Assembly: GCF_001704615.3 (NCBI RefSeq)
Contig: NZ_CP029397.2
Span: 372,001-436,000, forward strand
DNA length: 64,000 nucleotides
Source of the DNA: Acinetobacter defluvii
GTDB lineage: Bacteria > Pseudomonadota > Gammaproteobacteria > Pseudomonadales > Moraxellaceae
Direction: 5' to 3'
The stretch's first letter is position 1, and every line of letters starts with the position of its first letter. Under the pieces are notes generated by a model. It saw nothing but the letters and a program-made list of their open reading frames with translations, was not told the DNA's origin and did no database searches. Both the position numbers and the translations under genes were made by a program. This document shows positions 10,151 through 18,553 of this stretch, in pieces.

Positions 10151-11323
10151 ATGGCTCAAACTTGGAAATATGGTGTTGTTTTAAGCGCTTTACTTGCAAG
10201 TACAAGCCATTCACTTTGGGCTGCGGAGCGATCCGCAGTGCTAGATTTTGATGATGAAATGGAACAAAGCACTGCAGAAGTACCGATCGAGTCCATTGAA
10301 CAATTTGTGCAAATTTATGGCATTGTTAAAGATAATTATGTACAGGAAAAGTCTGATGATTTTTTGTTTTTGCAAGCAATCAAAGGTTTGGTCAGTGGTT
10401 TAGATCGTTACTCACGTTATCTTAGTGCTGAAGAATATAAGCAATTGATTCAATATACCGAGGCTGATTTGGCAACGGTTGATTTCAAACTGATTTTTGA
10501 TTCACATACGCATCAATGGCAAATTAGCAACTTAAAAGAAAATACAGATCTTACTAAACAAGGTATTAAAAATGGTTTTAGTGTTTTTAAAATCGATAAT
10601 CAAGAACTAAAAAATCTAAATGCCGAACAGGTTGAAGATTTATTACATGGTTCAATCGGTTCAAGCTTCCAGTTGCAACTCAATCCCAAAAGTCCTGCCA
10701 TTACTTTATTACGCAACAAAAAATTAGAAATTGCAGATATCGAACCTGTGATGTTGCATAATCAAGTCTTAGTTTTAAAAGTTAAAGTTTTTCAGCAAGA
10801 TACAGCTAATGAAGTGAAGCGTCTTCTTGAAGAGTATGATACAACACGGTTAAAAGCTGTTCTGATTGATTTGCGTAATAACCCCGGTGGATTGCTGTCT
10901 GCAGCAGTAGAAACGGCTGATTTATTTTTAAATCAAGGCACGATCGTGTCTACTAAAAGCCGTTCGGAAGGTAATCAACAATTCCAAGCATTGCCGGGCA
11001 ATGAATTTCCTAATGTTAAAATGGGAATTTTAATTAATAATCGTTCAGCATCTGCGGCTGAGGTGTTTACTGCAGCGATGAAAGAACATCAACGTGCTTG
11101 GGTAATCGGTGAGAAAAGTTATGGTAAGGGGGTGGTACAAAAACTGTTCCCATTACCCAATGGCGCAGCCTTGCAAATGACAGTATCACATTATTTTACA
11201 CCGAAAGGCAGTATGATTGATGGCTCTGGAATTGCACCAAATCAAGAATATGTGTGGCCTTTGGAAATGAAAGAAGACACATATTTAAATAATGTGTCTG
11301 AACTTTTATTGAAACATCGTTAA
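10151..11323 (+). CDS. S41-family carboxy-terminal processing peptidase
   Basis: A 390-residue protein with a Sec signal peptide (about residues 1-24, cleavage near LWAAE). It then has a CtpA-like domain with a degenerate PDZ region (about 105-185) and the S41 catalytic core. The catalytic serine is in NNRSASAAEVFTAAM (about residues 297-311) and the lysine in GEKSYGKGVVQ (about 322-332). Such enzymes cut the C-termini of periplasmic or envelope proteins. The PDZ part lacks the usual glycine-rich carboxylate-binding loop in clear form, so substrate gating may differ. It probably shares a transcript with gpmI (AAGGTAAG ribosome binding site, 37-bp gap). Confidence 0.88.
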   Translation: MAQTWKYGVVLSALLASTSHSLWAAERSAVLDFDDEMEQSTAEVPIESIEQFVQIYGIVKDNYVQEKSDDFLFLQAIKGLVSGLDRYSRYLSAEEYKQLIQYTEADLATVDFKLIFDSHTHQWQISNLKENTDLTKQGIKNGFSVFKIDNQELKNLNAEQVEDLLHGSIGSSFQLQLNPKSPAITLLRNKKLEIADIEPVMLHNQVLVLKVKVFQQDTANEVKRLLEEYDTTRLKAVLIDLRNNPGGLLSAAVETADLFLNQGTIVSTKSRSEGNQQFQALPGNEFPNVKMGILINNRSASAAEVFTAAMKEHQRAWVIGEKSYGKGVVQKLFPLPNGAALQMTVSHYFTPKGSMIDGSGIAPNQEYVWPLEMKEDTYLNNVSELLLKHR

Positions 11324-11345
11324 TTAAGGTTTCGTAAGTTAAAAC

Positions 11346-12755
11346 TTAATCATCCTCGCTGTCTAAGCCGAATTTTTTCAAACGATAACGCAAAGAACGG
11401 AAGGTCATGCCGAGTTTTTTTGCGGCTAAGGTTCTATTCCAATGCGTTTGGTTTAAGGCATTTAATAAAACTTCTTTTTCAACTTTTTCTAAGAACTGTT
11501 CTAAGCCTTCAGATGGAATTTGATTAGAGCTTTCTTGTGTATTAGAAAGGCTTTCTGAGTTTAACGGGGCTTCTACGAGAGGGGCACTAAAATTACGCTT
11601 TTGCGAATATTGTAAATGTTCTAGACCAATAATCTGACCATCGCATAAGGTAATGGCACGTTCAATCATATTGCGTAGTTCACGCACATTTCCAGCATAG
11701 CTTTGGTTTTGTAAAAAACGTTTACTTTCTTCGGCTAACTCTTTGCTTGGAATATCCCATTCTAAACAAATATTTTTTATAAAATGCTCTGCAAGCAATA
11801 GGATATCTTTACCACGTTCACGTAAAGGCGGTAAATGTAAGTCCATCACATGAATACGGAAAAATAAATCTTGTCTGAACTTGCCTTGTTGGACGCGTTC
11901 TTCCAGGTTTTGATTGGTGGCGCTAATGATTCGAAAATCTACATCAATTTCTTGTTCAGAGCCTAATGGGCGAATTTTCTTTTCTTGTAAAGCACGTAAT
12001 AATTTACTTTGTGTGGTTAAGGAAAGCTCAGCAATTTCATCTAGGAATAAACAACCACCATTGGCAGATTGGATCAGTCCCAGTTTATCTTGGGTCGCAC
12101 CTGCAAAGCTGTGGCTGACATAGCCAAATAACTCTCTTTCGATAAGCTCTTCGGAGATTGCGCCACAATTAATCACCACAAAAGGGCTGTCACTGCGGTT
12201 ACTGAGTTTATGGATCAAATGAGCAACGACATCTTTACCTGTGCCTGATTCACCAGAAATAAAAACAGGTGCTTGAGAACGAGCTACTTTTTTAATGGTG
12301 TCTTTCAACTTCAACATAGGTTTAGATTCACCGATTAAAAGTTGATGCTCAAGTTGCAAATTATCTTCACTATAGTCGACCAAAGGTACATGTAAAGCTT
12401 TGGTCAGCAGTTGATGTAAATGCTGTTGATTAATCGGTTTATTGACGAAATCAAAAGCACCTGCTTTAAGTGAGGCAATTGCGATCTCCATGTTGCCATA
12501 AGCGGTAAGTACCGCTATAGGGACTTTAGGATAATTTTGCGTGACGTGTTTAACCAAATCTAAGCCACTTCCATCAGGAAGATTGAGATCAGTAATACAT
12601 GCATTGTATTTGTGTTCACTAAAGAACAGTTTTGCTTGTTGTAGATGATGTGCGATATGGGTTTTGATTCCCATTCGTGCCAATGTCATTTGCATCAGTA
12701 CGCACAAGTCATGTTCATCATCTACCAGTAGAACCAATGGTTGTTTTGTGGCCAT
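11346..12755 (-). CDS. pilR: PilR-like sigma-54-type response regulator (altered GAFTGA loop)
   Basis: A 469-residue NtrC-type regulator. It has a receiver domain (residues about 7-120, phospho-acceptor Asp in CITDLNLPDGSG) and a AAA+ domain with Walker A GESGTGKD (about 168-175) and Walker B FLDEIAEL. The C-terminal Fis-type helix-turn-helix is NRTLAAKKLGMTFRSLRYRL. It lies directly downstream of pilS, as in the type IV pilus control system that drives pilA through sigma-54. Oddity: the loop that contacts sigma-54, normally GAFTGA, reads HSFAGA (residues 215-220), with Ala at the normally essential Thr position. Other core residues look intact. Confidence 0.9.
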   Translation of the reverse strand: MATKQPLVLLVDDEHDLCVLMQMTLARMGIKTHIAHHLQQAKLFFSEHKYNACITDLNLPDGSGLDLVKHVTQNYPKVPIAVLTAYGNMEIAIASLKAGAFDFVNKPINQQHLHQLLTKALHVPLVDYSEDNLQLEHQLLIGESKPMLKLKDTIKKVARSQAPVFISGESGTGKDVVAHLIHKLSNRSDSPFVVINCGAISEELIERELFGYVSHSFAGATQDKLGLIQSANGGCLFLDEIAELSLTTQSKLLRALQEKKIRPLGSEQEIDVDFRIISATNQNLEERVQQGKFRQDLFFRIHVMDLHLPPLRERGKDILLLAEHFIKNICLEWDIPSKELAEESKRFLQNQSYAGNVRELRNMIERAITLCDGQIIGLEHLQYSQKRNFSAPLVEAPLNSESLSNTQESSNQIPSEGLEQFLEKVEKEVLLNALNQTHWNRTLAAKKLGMTFRSLRYRLKKFGLDSEDD

Positions 12756-12772
12756 ATCCCCAATAACCTAAC

Positions 12773-14365
12773 TTAAGTTTTCAATAGGCACTCAATTCTG
12801 AAGCATGCCCCTTTTTGTTTTTGCTCTATATAAATCAATTTTGCTTGATTTGCTTCACAAATACTTTGTGATAAATATAAACCCAATCCAGTTCCATTAA
12901 TTTCCGTAGTGAAAAAGGGTTGGAAGAGTTGTGCAAGATTTTGTCGCGCAATACCTTCACCGAAGTCTATCACATCAATATACAGATGTTGAGCCTCTGC
13001 ATGCACCAGAATTTGGATAAAATCAGCATCAGGTGCATTGTGGTGGAGTGCATTTCGTATGAGATTAATTAACACTTGTCTTAATTGTGAGTCATCAAAT
13101 CGAATCACAAAAGGCTTAGGGAGGCTTAAGGCAATTTGATTTTTTACATCATTTAAATCATTGTTAAATAAATCTTTAAAAAAAACATCCAAATGAATAT
13201 CTGACATACAGGTTTTTTTATTTTTTGCCATGTCTAAGGTTTGTTGAATGATGTGATTGATTCGATGACTTTGTTTATCAATCATTTGATTGAGCATGAG
13301 TCTTTGTTCCGGCTCAGCATCTAAGCTAAGTTCATTGGCTTGAGCGATTGCTGCCAAAGGATTACGAATTTCATGCGCAATACTGGCAGAAAGTTGTCCT
13401 AAAGACGCCAGTTTTAACTGCTGTACTTTTTGATTAATTTTTTGTGAGTCTTCTAGTGTGAGTAAAGTCAAAGCTTGATGCGGCACGATCAGCTTTTGGA
13501 CTCGGATATCTACAGTATAATGGCTTTGACTCGATTTAAACTCAAAGCGTTGTCCTTCTTCTAAGGATTTATTCTGCAAAAGGTCATATAGCTCTTTTTG
13601 AAATTTAATTAAAGAATACTGTTCGTGTGCATAGGCATAGAGGGGGGCAATACCGATCAAAGAGCAAGCTGCAGGATTAGACACCACAATTCGATAATTT
13701 TCATCTAAAACCAAATAGCCAAGCTCAATTTGCTCTAAAATATAACGGTTAATATTTTGTAATTGTAGTAATTCTAGAGATTGTAAGGAATTAATAGTTT
13801 CAAGCACTCTAAAGCGTTGAATGGAAATTTGACCAATCCCATAAACAATAAAAAATAAAAAAGCCAGTAAGGCACTATTACTAATATTATTTAAATTAGA
13901 AGCGTCAAAAAAGCTCCCTACAAATTGCTGATAGATAACTGCAATAACAGAAACTAAAGTAACAATTAAAGCTTCATTTTTTTTGAGTAAAAAATTGGCT
14001 GAAAAAACCATGATTACAAACAGTAGACTGATGGATAGACTTGGTCCACCCAAAGCAAAAGTCAGGGTACTTAAAAATAAAATATCAACTAAAAAAATAG
14101 CAAAGAGTTGTTCAGAAATAAATTTAGTAAAAAATTTAAGAAGTAATAGCTGAGCAAGACTGACAACAATAAAAGTGACTAAACCATCAAAATATAAAGA
14201 ACTGTGGGGATAATTAAGAGTATTATGCTCAGCAGTTAGCACAAAAATAAGAACTAAGGATACGGCTAAAGTAAGTCGATAAACGGAATACAATGTGCCT
14301 AGACGATAAATCGTTTGTTGTAAGGAAGTTGTTGCTGTCGTAGGCCACGTTGTATTCATTTTCAT
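12773..14365 (-). CDS. pilS: PilS-like sensor histidine kinase
   Basis: A 530-residue membrane kinase with about six hydrophobic segments in residues 25-185. These are followed by a short coiled segment, a PAS-like region (about 205-305), a HisKA domain with the phospho-acceptor in SIAHEIRNPLAA, and an ATPase domain with the N-box LINLIRNALHHNA and G-boxes DFGEGIA and GTGLGLYLSQS. In Pseudomonas PilS senses PilA levels in the inner membrane and controls PilR. It sits 17 bp upstream of pilR and 6 bp downstream of the gacA-like gene, so all three are probably co-transcribed. Confidence 0.9.
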   Translation of the reverse strand: MKMNTTWPTTATTSLQQTIYRLGTLYSVYRLTLAVSLVLIFVLTAEHNTLNYPHSSLYFDGLVTFIVVSLAQLLLLKFFTKFISEQLFAIFLVDILFLSTLTFALGGPSLSISLLFVIMVFSANFLLKKNEALIVTLVSVIAVIYQQFVGSFFDASNLNNISNSALLAFLFFIVYGIGQISIQRFRVLETINSLQSLELLQLQNINRYILEQIELGYLVLDENYRIVVSNPAACSLIGIAPLYAYAHEQYSLIKFQKELYDLLQNKSLEEGQRFEFKSSQSHYTVDIRVQKLIVPHQALTLLTLEDSQKINQKVQQLKLASLGQLSASIAHEIRNPLAAIAQANELSLDAEPEQRLMLNQMIDKQSHRINHIIQQTLDMAKNKKTCMSDIHLDVFFKDLFNNDLNDVKNQIALSLPKPFVIRFDDSQLRQVLINLIRNALHHNAPDADFIQILVHAEAQHLYIDVIDFGEGIARQNLAQLFQPFFTTEINGTGLGLYLSQSICEANQAKLIYIEQKQKGACFRIECLLKT

Positions 14366-14371
14366 GTTATT

Positions 14372-15007
14372 TTATGGTTTGATTAGTCCATAACGTATGG
14401 CTAAATGAGTCAATTTAACATCGCTATCAATGCCTAATTTTTCAAAAATACGATAACGATAGGTATTGACGGTTTTGACACTGACAAAAAGTTTATCTGA
14501 AATCTCTTGCGCACTAATACAATTGACCACCATCATTGCAACTTGCATTTCACGTTCAGACAAAGCATCGAAAGGCGAGCTTTGATTGTCTGATAAATAA
14601 GAGCTTGCAAGCTGTTCGGCAATATCTGCACTAAAGTACTTACCCCCTTGCATCACTTTGTTGATCGCTCGCACCATCTCAGAAATCGGTGCGCCTTTTG
14701 TAATATAACCGCGTGCGCCAGCTTTTAATAATAATGAAGGATAAGGTTCTTCTGCTAAACCACTGACTGCTAGGACTTTCGTTTCGGGTGCTGTTTGTAG
14801 TAAACGGCGAGTTGTTTCCACACCGCCAATACCTGGCATATTGACATCTAATAACACCACATTAGGATGTTGCTGACGAACGATTGCAATCGCTTCTTCA
14901 CCAGATTCAGCTTGTCCGATCACTTGAATATCTGACTGATCTTCAAGCATGCGACAAATACCTGTGCGGACTAATTCATGGTCATCTACCACTAAAACCG
15001 TGATCAC
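14372..15007 (-). CDS. gacA: GacA/UvrY-like response regulator (NarL/LuxR family)
   Basis: A 211-residue response regulator. It has a receiver domain with the acidic pair DDHE near the N-terminus and the phospho-acceptor Asp in VVLLDVNMPGIGG. The LuxR-type helix-turn-helix is the AQEISDKLFVSVKTVNTYRYR segment (about residues 165-185). The start is a GTG at 15007, preceded by a near-perfect AAGGAGG about 5 nt upstream; the longer in-frame extension is not supported. GacA proteins activate small RNAs that titrate RsmA/CsrA. The partner kinase GacS is not in the window. The gene is followed after 6 bp by pilS. Confidence 0.88.
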   Translation of the reverse strand: MITVLVVDDHELVRTGICRMLEDQSDIQVIGQAESGEEAIAIVRQQHPNVVLLDVNMPGIGGVETTRRLLQTAPETKVLAVSGLAEEPYPSLLLKAGARGYITKGAPISEMVRAINKVMQGGKYFSADIAEQLASSYLSDNQSSPFDALSEREMQVAMMVVNCISAQEISDKLFVSVKTVNTYRYRIFEKLGIDSDVKLTHLAIRYGLIKP

Positions 15008-15238
15008 TAAGACCTCCTTATATTTTGCAAAAAGCAACTTTTTTGTTACACAAAGCAAAAAGTACTTGCAAAGCCATAACAAAATTAGCAATGCTAGTCG
15101 TAATCTTTCTTAAATATTTATGCACAATGACGTCACTAATTTGTTTCTTCAATATTAGTCATGTTTAGGTATAAATGTAAGTCATAATTGAGGCAATAAG
15201 CAATAGCGCAAAAAGCCTCCCTGAATGAGTAAGTTACC

Positions 15239-16303
15239 GTGAAAAAGTCTAAAAAAACGTTAATGCATGCCCTGTCTGCCGCAGTGCTACTCAGTTTGAG
15301 TTCAGCAAGCTTCGCAGATCTTGTGATGAATGCTTCAGGGGGGACACAACGTGCTTCTATGAGCTGGTCAACTGACGATGCAAGCCAATTGTTAAATGGT
15401 GATGTTTCAATCAGTAATGAAGGTGAGGCGCCATCTCCACCAGGTTCTGTTACCTATTTATCTACTCCTCCTAGCAAATCTTATTCTACAACAAACGTTG
15501 CTCCAGTTCAGCGATCAGTTCAAATTACAGATACCAATCGTTATCTGAATCAGCCTTCTGTGAGTGCTCGTGCTGCTTTGGTGATGGATGCCAATACAGG
15601 TGAGGTGCTATACAGTAAAAATACCAATACGGCATTGCCAATTGCGTCAATCACTAAGCTGATGACTGCGGTCGTAACTGCGGATGCACGTTTAAATATG
15701 TCTGAAGACATTACCTTGCAATCCATCGATTTTGCGGGTGCAGGCGGTAAAAACTCTAGCTCAACTTTAAAAGTTGGCGATACCATGAACCGTGCTGAGA
15801 TGTTATTACTCGCACTTATGAAGTCTGAGAACCCAGCAGCAGCAGCCTTAGCACGCACTTACCCAGGCGGTCGTCCTGCTTTTGTCGCAGCAATGAACGC
15901 GAAAGCACGTCAACTTGGAATGCATTCAACCTATTACACAGAGTCTACGGGTTTAGACCCTCGTAATGTTTCTTCAGCACGTGATCTTGGTATTTTAGTC
16001 AGTGCCTCTTCTCAGTATGGTTTGATTCGTCAGTTCTCAACGACTGCTCACTATGACTTTAACTTGGGTTATCGTGTATTAAAATCCAATAATACCAATG
16101 CGATGGTGCGTAATGGTGGTTGGAATATTAATATTTCTAAAACAGGATATATTAATGAAGCAGGTCGCTGTGTGGTGATGCATACGACTGTAAATAGTCG
16201 TCCTGCGGTTGTGGTCTTATTAGGTGCAAGCACTTCGCAATCTCGTACCAATGATGCTACCAATTTGTTGAATTGGGTGAGTAATTTACCGAAACGTATT
16301 TAA
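15239..16303 (+). CDS. pbpG: Periplasmic D-Ala-D-Ala endopeptidase (PBP7/8-type)
   Basis: A 354-residue serine peptidase of the S11 family with a signal peptide (about residues 1-26, cleavage near ASFAD). A low-complexity Ser/Pro/Thr linker (about 50-105) precedes the catalytic domain. Active-site motifs are SxxK in ASITKLM (about residues 135-141), SxN in KSENPAA, and KTG in ISKTGYINEAGR. PBP7/8 cleaves DD-crosslinks in peptidoglycan and contributes to remodelling and serum survival. The start is GTG. The gene is convergent with the following lipoprotein gene and shares a bidirectional terminator. Confidence 0.9.
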   Translation: MKKSKKTLMHALSAAVLLSLSSASFADLVMNASGGTQRASMSWSTDDASQLLNGDVSISNEGEAPSPPGSVTYLSTPPSKSYSTTNVAPVQRSVQITDTNRYLNQPSVSARAALVMDANTGEVLYSKNTNTALPIASITKLMTAVVTADARLNMSEDITLQSIDFAGAGGKNSSSTLKVGDTMNRAEMLLLALMKSENPAAAALARTYPGGRPAFVAAMNAKARQLGMHSTYYTESTGLDPRNVSSARDLGILVSASSQYGLIRQFSTTAHYDFNLGYRVLKSNNTNAMVRNGGWNINISKTGYINEAGRCVVMHTTVNSRPAVVVLLGASTSQSRTNDATNLLNWVSNLPKRI

Positions 16304-16309
16304 TAATTT

Positions 16310-16341
16310 TTGGCCTCTTTTTTAAGATGAGGCCAATTTTT
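16310..16341. terminator. Bidirectional terminator between pbpG and the lipoprotein gene
   Basis: Perfect 8-bp stem TTGGCCTC / GAGGCCAA flanked by A/T tracts on both sides. The last codons and stop of the minus-strand gene lie inside the hairpin. Confidence 0.85.
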
Positions 16342-17149
16342 GATTAAATATATATACTTGAGGAAATGTACCTCCAAGACCGTCTTTTAATGCTGCTATA
16401 CAATAATTTTTCTTATTTTCTATGAAGTAAAAGTTAACTTTATTGATTGGCGTTATTTTTCCCCAAGTTTTCCCTGATATTTTTTCACATTTTGTTTGTA
16501 GATTTTGATCAAGCTTTTTAAGATCAATTTCTTTATTTAAATCCATTGCAAGTAATTCTACTAACTCATTTAAAGCAGTGTCTGCAATAACTCTAAACTT
16601 TTCTTCATTGATATCTTCTACTTTATTGAAACTACGATCTCTATATTTATAAAGTTTGATTTTATTTTTAATTTCAGATACTAGAGTGAAATCTAAGAAA
16701 AAATCTTTTGGCGAAGATGAGATGAAAACAAAAGGAATTATTTTTAAATCGGGTTGATCAGAATGAATAATTTTTAAATGAATATTTTGCTCAGGAAAAT
16801 TTTGCTTAATTCTTTCTTCCACCTGATTTGAAAAGTTTAAGGAATTTAAAAAATTAAGCTTATTATAAGTGCCTTTATTTGCTCCCGTGCCTGAAAATGC
16901 GATAGTAGTTATTAAACTTGTTAATGGTGCTATACCGCTATTTGGAGGGTTAATCGGAGATGGGCCAATTAAAACTTGAGAATTTGCAATGGATTTATCT
17001 GCAGGTTTACCATATCGTGCTTTGCTTATCGCATTGGATGAAATAGAAATGGTATTTTCTGCAGTATAGGTTGGGTAATTTGTTAAAGGTCTTGTGACAC
17101 ATGCAGATAACCCCATAGTTAAAATTATTATTAAACTTTTAAACATCAT
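16322..17149 (-). CDS. Uncharacterised lipoprotein (275 aa)
   Basis: The N-terminus MMFKSLIIILTMGLSAC is a lipoprotein signal peptide with lipobox L-S-A-C, so the mature protein is predicted to be lipidated at about Cys17. The rest is a basic/Asn/Ile-rich globular domain without a motif I recognise. Its base composition is clearly more AT-rich than the neighbours pbpG and thrC, and long AT-rich spacers flank it, so it may have been acquired or be fast-evolving. It is a single gene between convergent pbpG and the thrC terminator. Confidence 0.7.
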   Translation of the reverse strand: MMFKSLIIILTMGLSACVTRPLTNYPTYTAENTISISSNAISKARYGKPADKSIANSQVLIGPSPINPPNSGIAPLTSLITTIAFSGTGANKGTYNKLNFLNSLNFSNQVEERIKQNFPEQNIHLKIIHSDQPDLKIIPFVFISSSPKDFFLDFTLVSEIKNKIKLYKYRDRSFNKVEDINEEKFRVIADTALNELVELLAMDLNKEIDLKKLDQNLQTKCEKISGKTWGKITPINKVNFYFIENKKNYCIAALKDGLGGTFPQVYIFNQKLASS

Positions 17150-17239
17150 TTCTTCTTTTCCTAGTTTATTTAAATTACTTTAATTTTTTGTTTAATAAAT
17201 ATGTATATTTATTAATTTTTTACTATTCTGATTGTTTTA

Positions 17240-17269
17240 GCATCAACAGAGGAGATCCTCTGTTGATGT
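17240..17269 (-). terminator. Hairpin after thrC (probable terminator)
   Basis: Perfect 13-bp inverted repeat (17241-17253 and 17256-17268) with a 2-nt centre, 10 bp after the thrC stop. There is no strong T-run on the minus strand, so efficiency is uncertain. Confidence 0.6.
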
Positions 17270-17278
17270 ATTCAAACT

Positions 17279-18418
17279 TTACATATTTGAAAGAATAGAA
17301 TCACGAACTTGGTTGAGTTCAGCATCAATTGATAACATCACTGCATCTTCACATTGTTTGATGGCAGTATCAGGGTCTTTCAAGCCATTACCTGTCACAG
17401 TACATACGATCACAGAACCTTCAGCAATTTTACCTGCTTTAATGTCACGGATCGCACCACCGATAGACGCAGCAGAAGCAGGTTCAACGAATACGCCTTC
17501 ATACATTGAAAGCATACGTTGTGCTTCTAAGATTTCAGCATCAGTCAATTCATCAAACCAACCATTTGAATCACGTACTACTGCTTTGGCATGGTTAAAG
17601 CTTTGTGGATTACCGATACGAATCGCAGTTGCAACAGTTTCTGGATTTTCTACAGGACCACCACGTAGGAATGGTGCTGCGCCAGATGCTTGGTAACCGA
17701 CCATGATTGGACGACCTATTGGAGTTTGACCTGTGAAAGCATCTGCTTCTGCATCATAAACCACTTGGTCTTTTTCAAAGCTGAAATTTTCAGTTAAAGC
17801 TTCGGTATAACCCATCCAGTGTGCAGTGATGTTCCCAGCATTACCTACTGGCAAGCAGTGATAATCTGGCGCACGACCTAAAGCATCTACGATTTCGTAA
17901 GCAATGGTTTTTTGACCTTGCAAACGGAAAGGGTTGATTGAGTTTACGATGGTGACAGGTGCTTGGTCAGCAACTTCTTTTACCAGGCGCATGCCATCAT
18001 CGAAGTTGCCATGAATTTGTAAAGTCACCGCACCATACATCATGGATTGCGCCATTTTACCCATGGCAATTTTGCCTTCTGGGATTAAAACAAAGGCTTT
18101 GATGCCTGCACGTGCAGCATAAGCAGCCGCAGCCGCTGATGTATTCCCTGTAGATGCACAGATGATGGCTTTAGAACCTTCTTCTACAGCTTTGGTTACA
18201 GCCATGGTCATACCACGGTCTTTAAATGAACCAGTCGGGTTTAAGCCCTCATACTTCACATAGATTTCAACATTTTTACCGATCAAACGTGGAATATTGT
18301 CCAGTTTAATGAGCGGCGTATTACCTTCATTTAACGAGATAGCACGTGTAGTTTTAGATACTGGTAAGCGGTCACGATAGCGATCAACAAGTCCTGTATA
18401 GCGATTTGCATTAGACAT
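17279..18418 (-). CDS. thrC: Threonine synthase
   Basis: A 379-residue PLP enzyme of fold type II. The PLP lysine is in NPTGSFKDRGM (about residues 58-68), and a phosphate-binding glycine-rich segment GNAGNIT lies at about 190. It converts O-phosphohomoserine to threonine. It is the shorter type of threonine synthase, close to the Bacillus/cyanobacterial form, not the long E. coli form. It lies downstream of hom on the same strand with a 135-bp spacer that contains a small hairpin. Confidence 0.94.
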   Translation of the reverse strand: MSNANRYTGLVDRYRDRLPVSKTTRAISLNEGNTPLIKLDNIPRLIGKNVEIYVKYEGLNPTGSFKDRGMTMAVTKAVEEGSKAIICASTGNTSAAAAAYAARAGIKAFVLIPEGKIAMGKMAQSMMYGAVTLQIHGNFDDGMRLVKEVADQAPVTIVNSINPFRLQGQKTIAYEIVDALGRAPDYHCLPVGNAGNITAHWMGYTEALTENFSFEKDQVVYDAEADAFTGQTPIGRPIMVGYQASGAAPFLRGGPVENPETVATAIRIGNPQSFNHAKAVVRDSNGWFDELTDAEILEAQRMLSMYEGVFVEPASAASIGGAIRDIKAGKIAEGSVIVCTVTGNGLKDPDTAIKQCEDAVMLSIDAELNQVRDSILSNM

Positions 18419-18507
18419 GAGGGTGTTCCAAGTGTTGTGTAGAGCAAATAGTGATATTTGTTAATTTTCCTAAACTACGCATTTTCAATGAATTTATTTG
18501 CATAATG

Positions 18508-18535
18508 ACTCCCCTTAGCAATAAGAGGAGTTTTA
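18508..18535. terminator. Hairpin in the hom-thrC spacer
   Basis: Stem ACTCC-x-CTTA / TAAG-x-GGAGT with a 4-nt loop. The T-run is only on the plus strand, so it may act as a weak attenuating or processing hairpin for the minus-strand hom-thrC transcript. Confidence 0.4.
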
Positions 18536-18553
18536 GGAAAATTTAAAACCCGA

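Noticed and set aside
17240-17269. 13-bp perfect palindrome as a regulator or recombination site
   Set aside because: It lies 10 bp after the thrC stop and is most simply a terminator hairpin.
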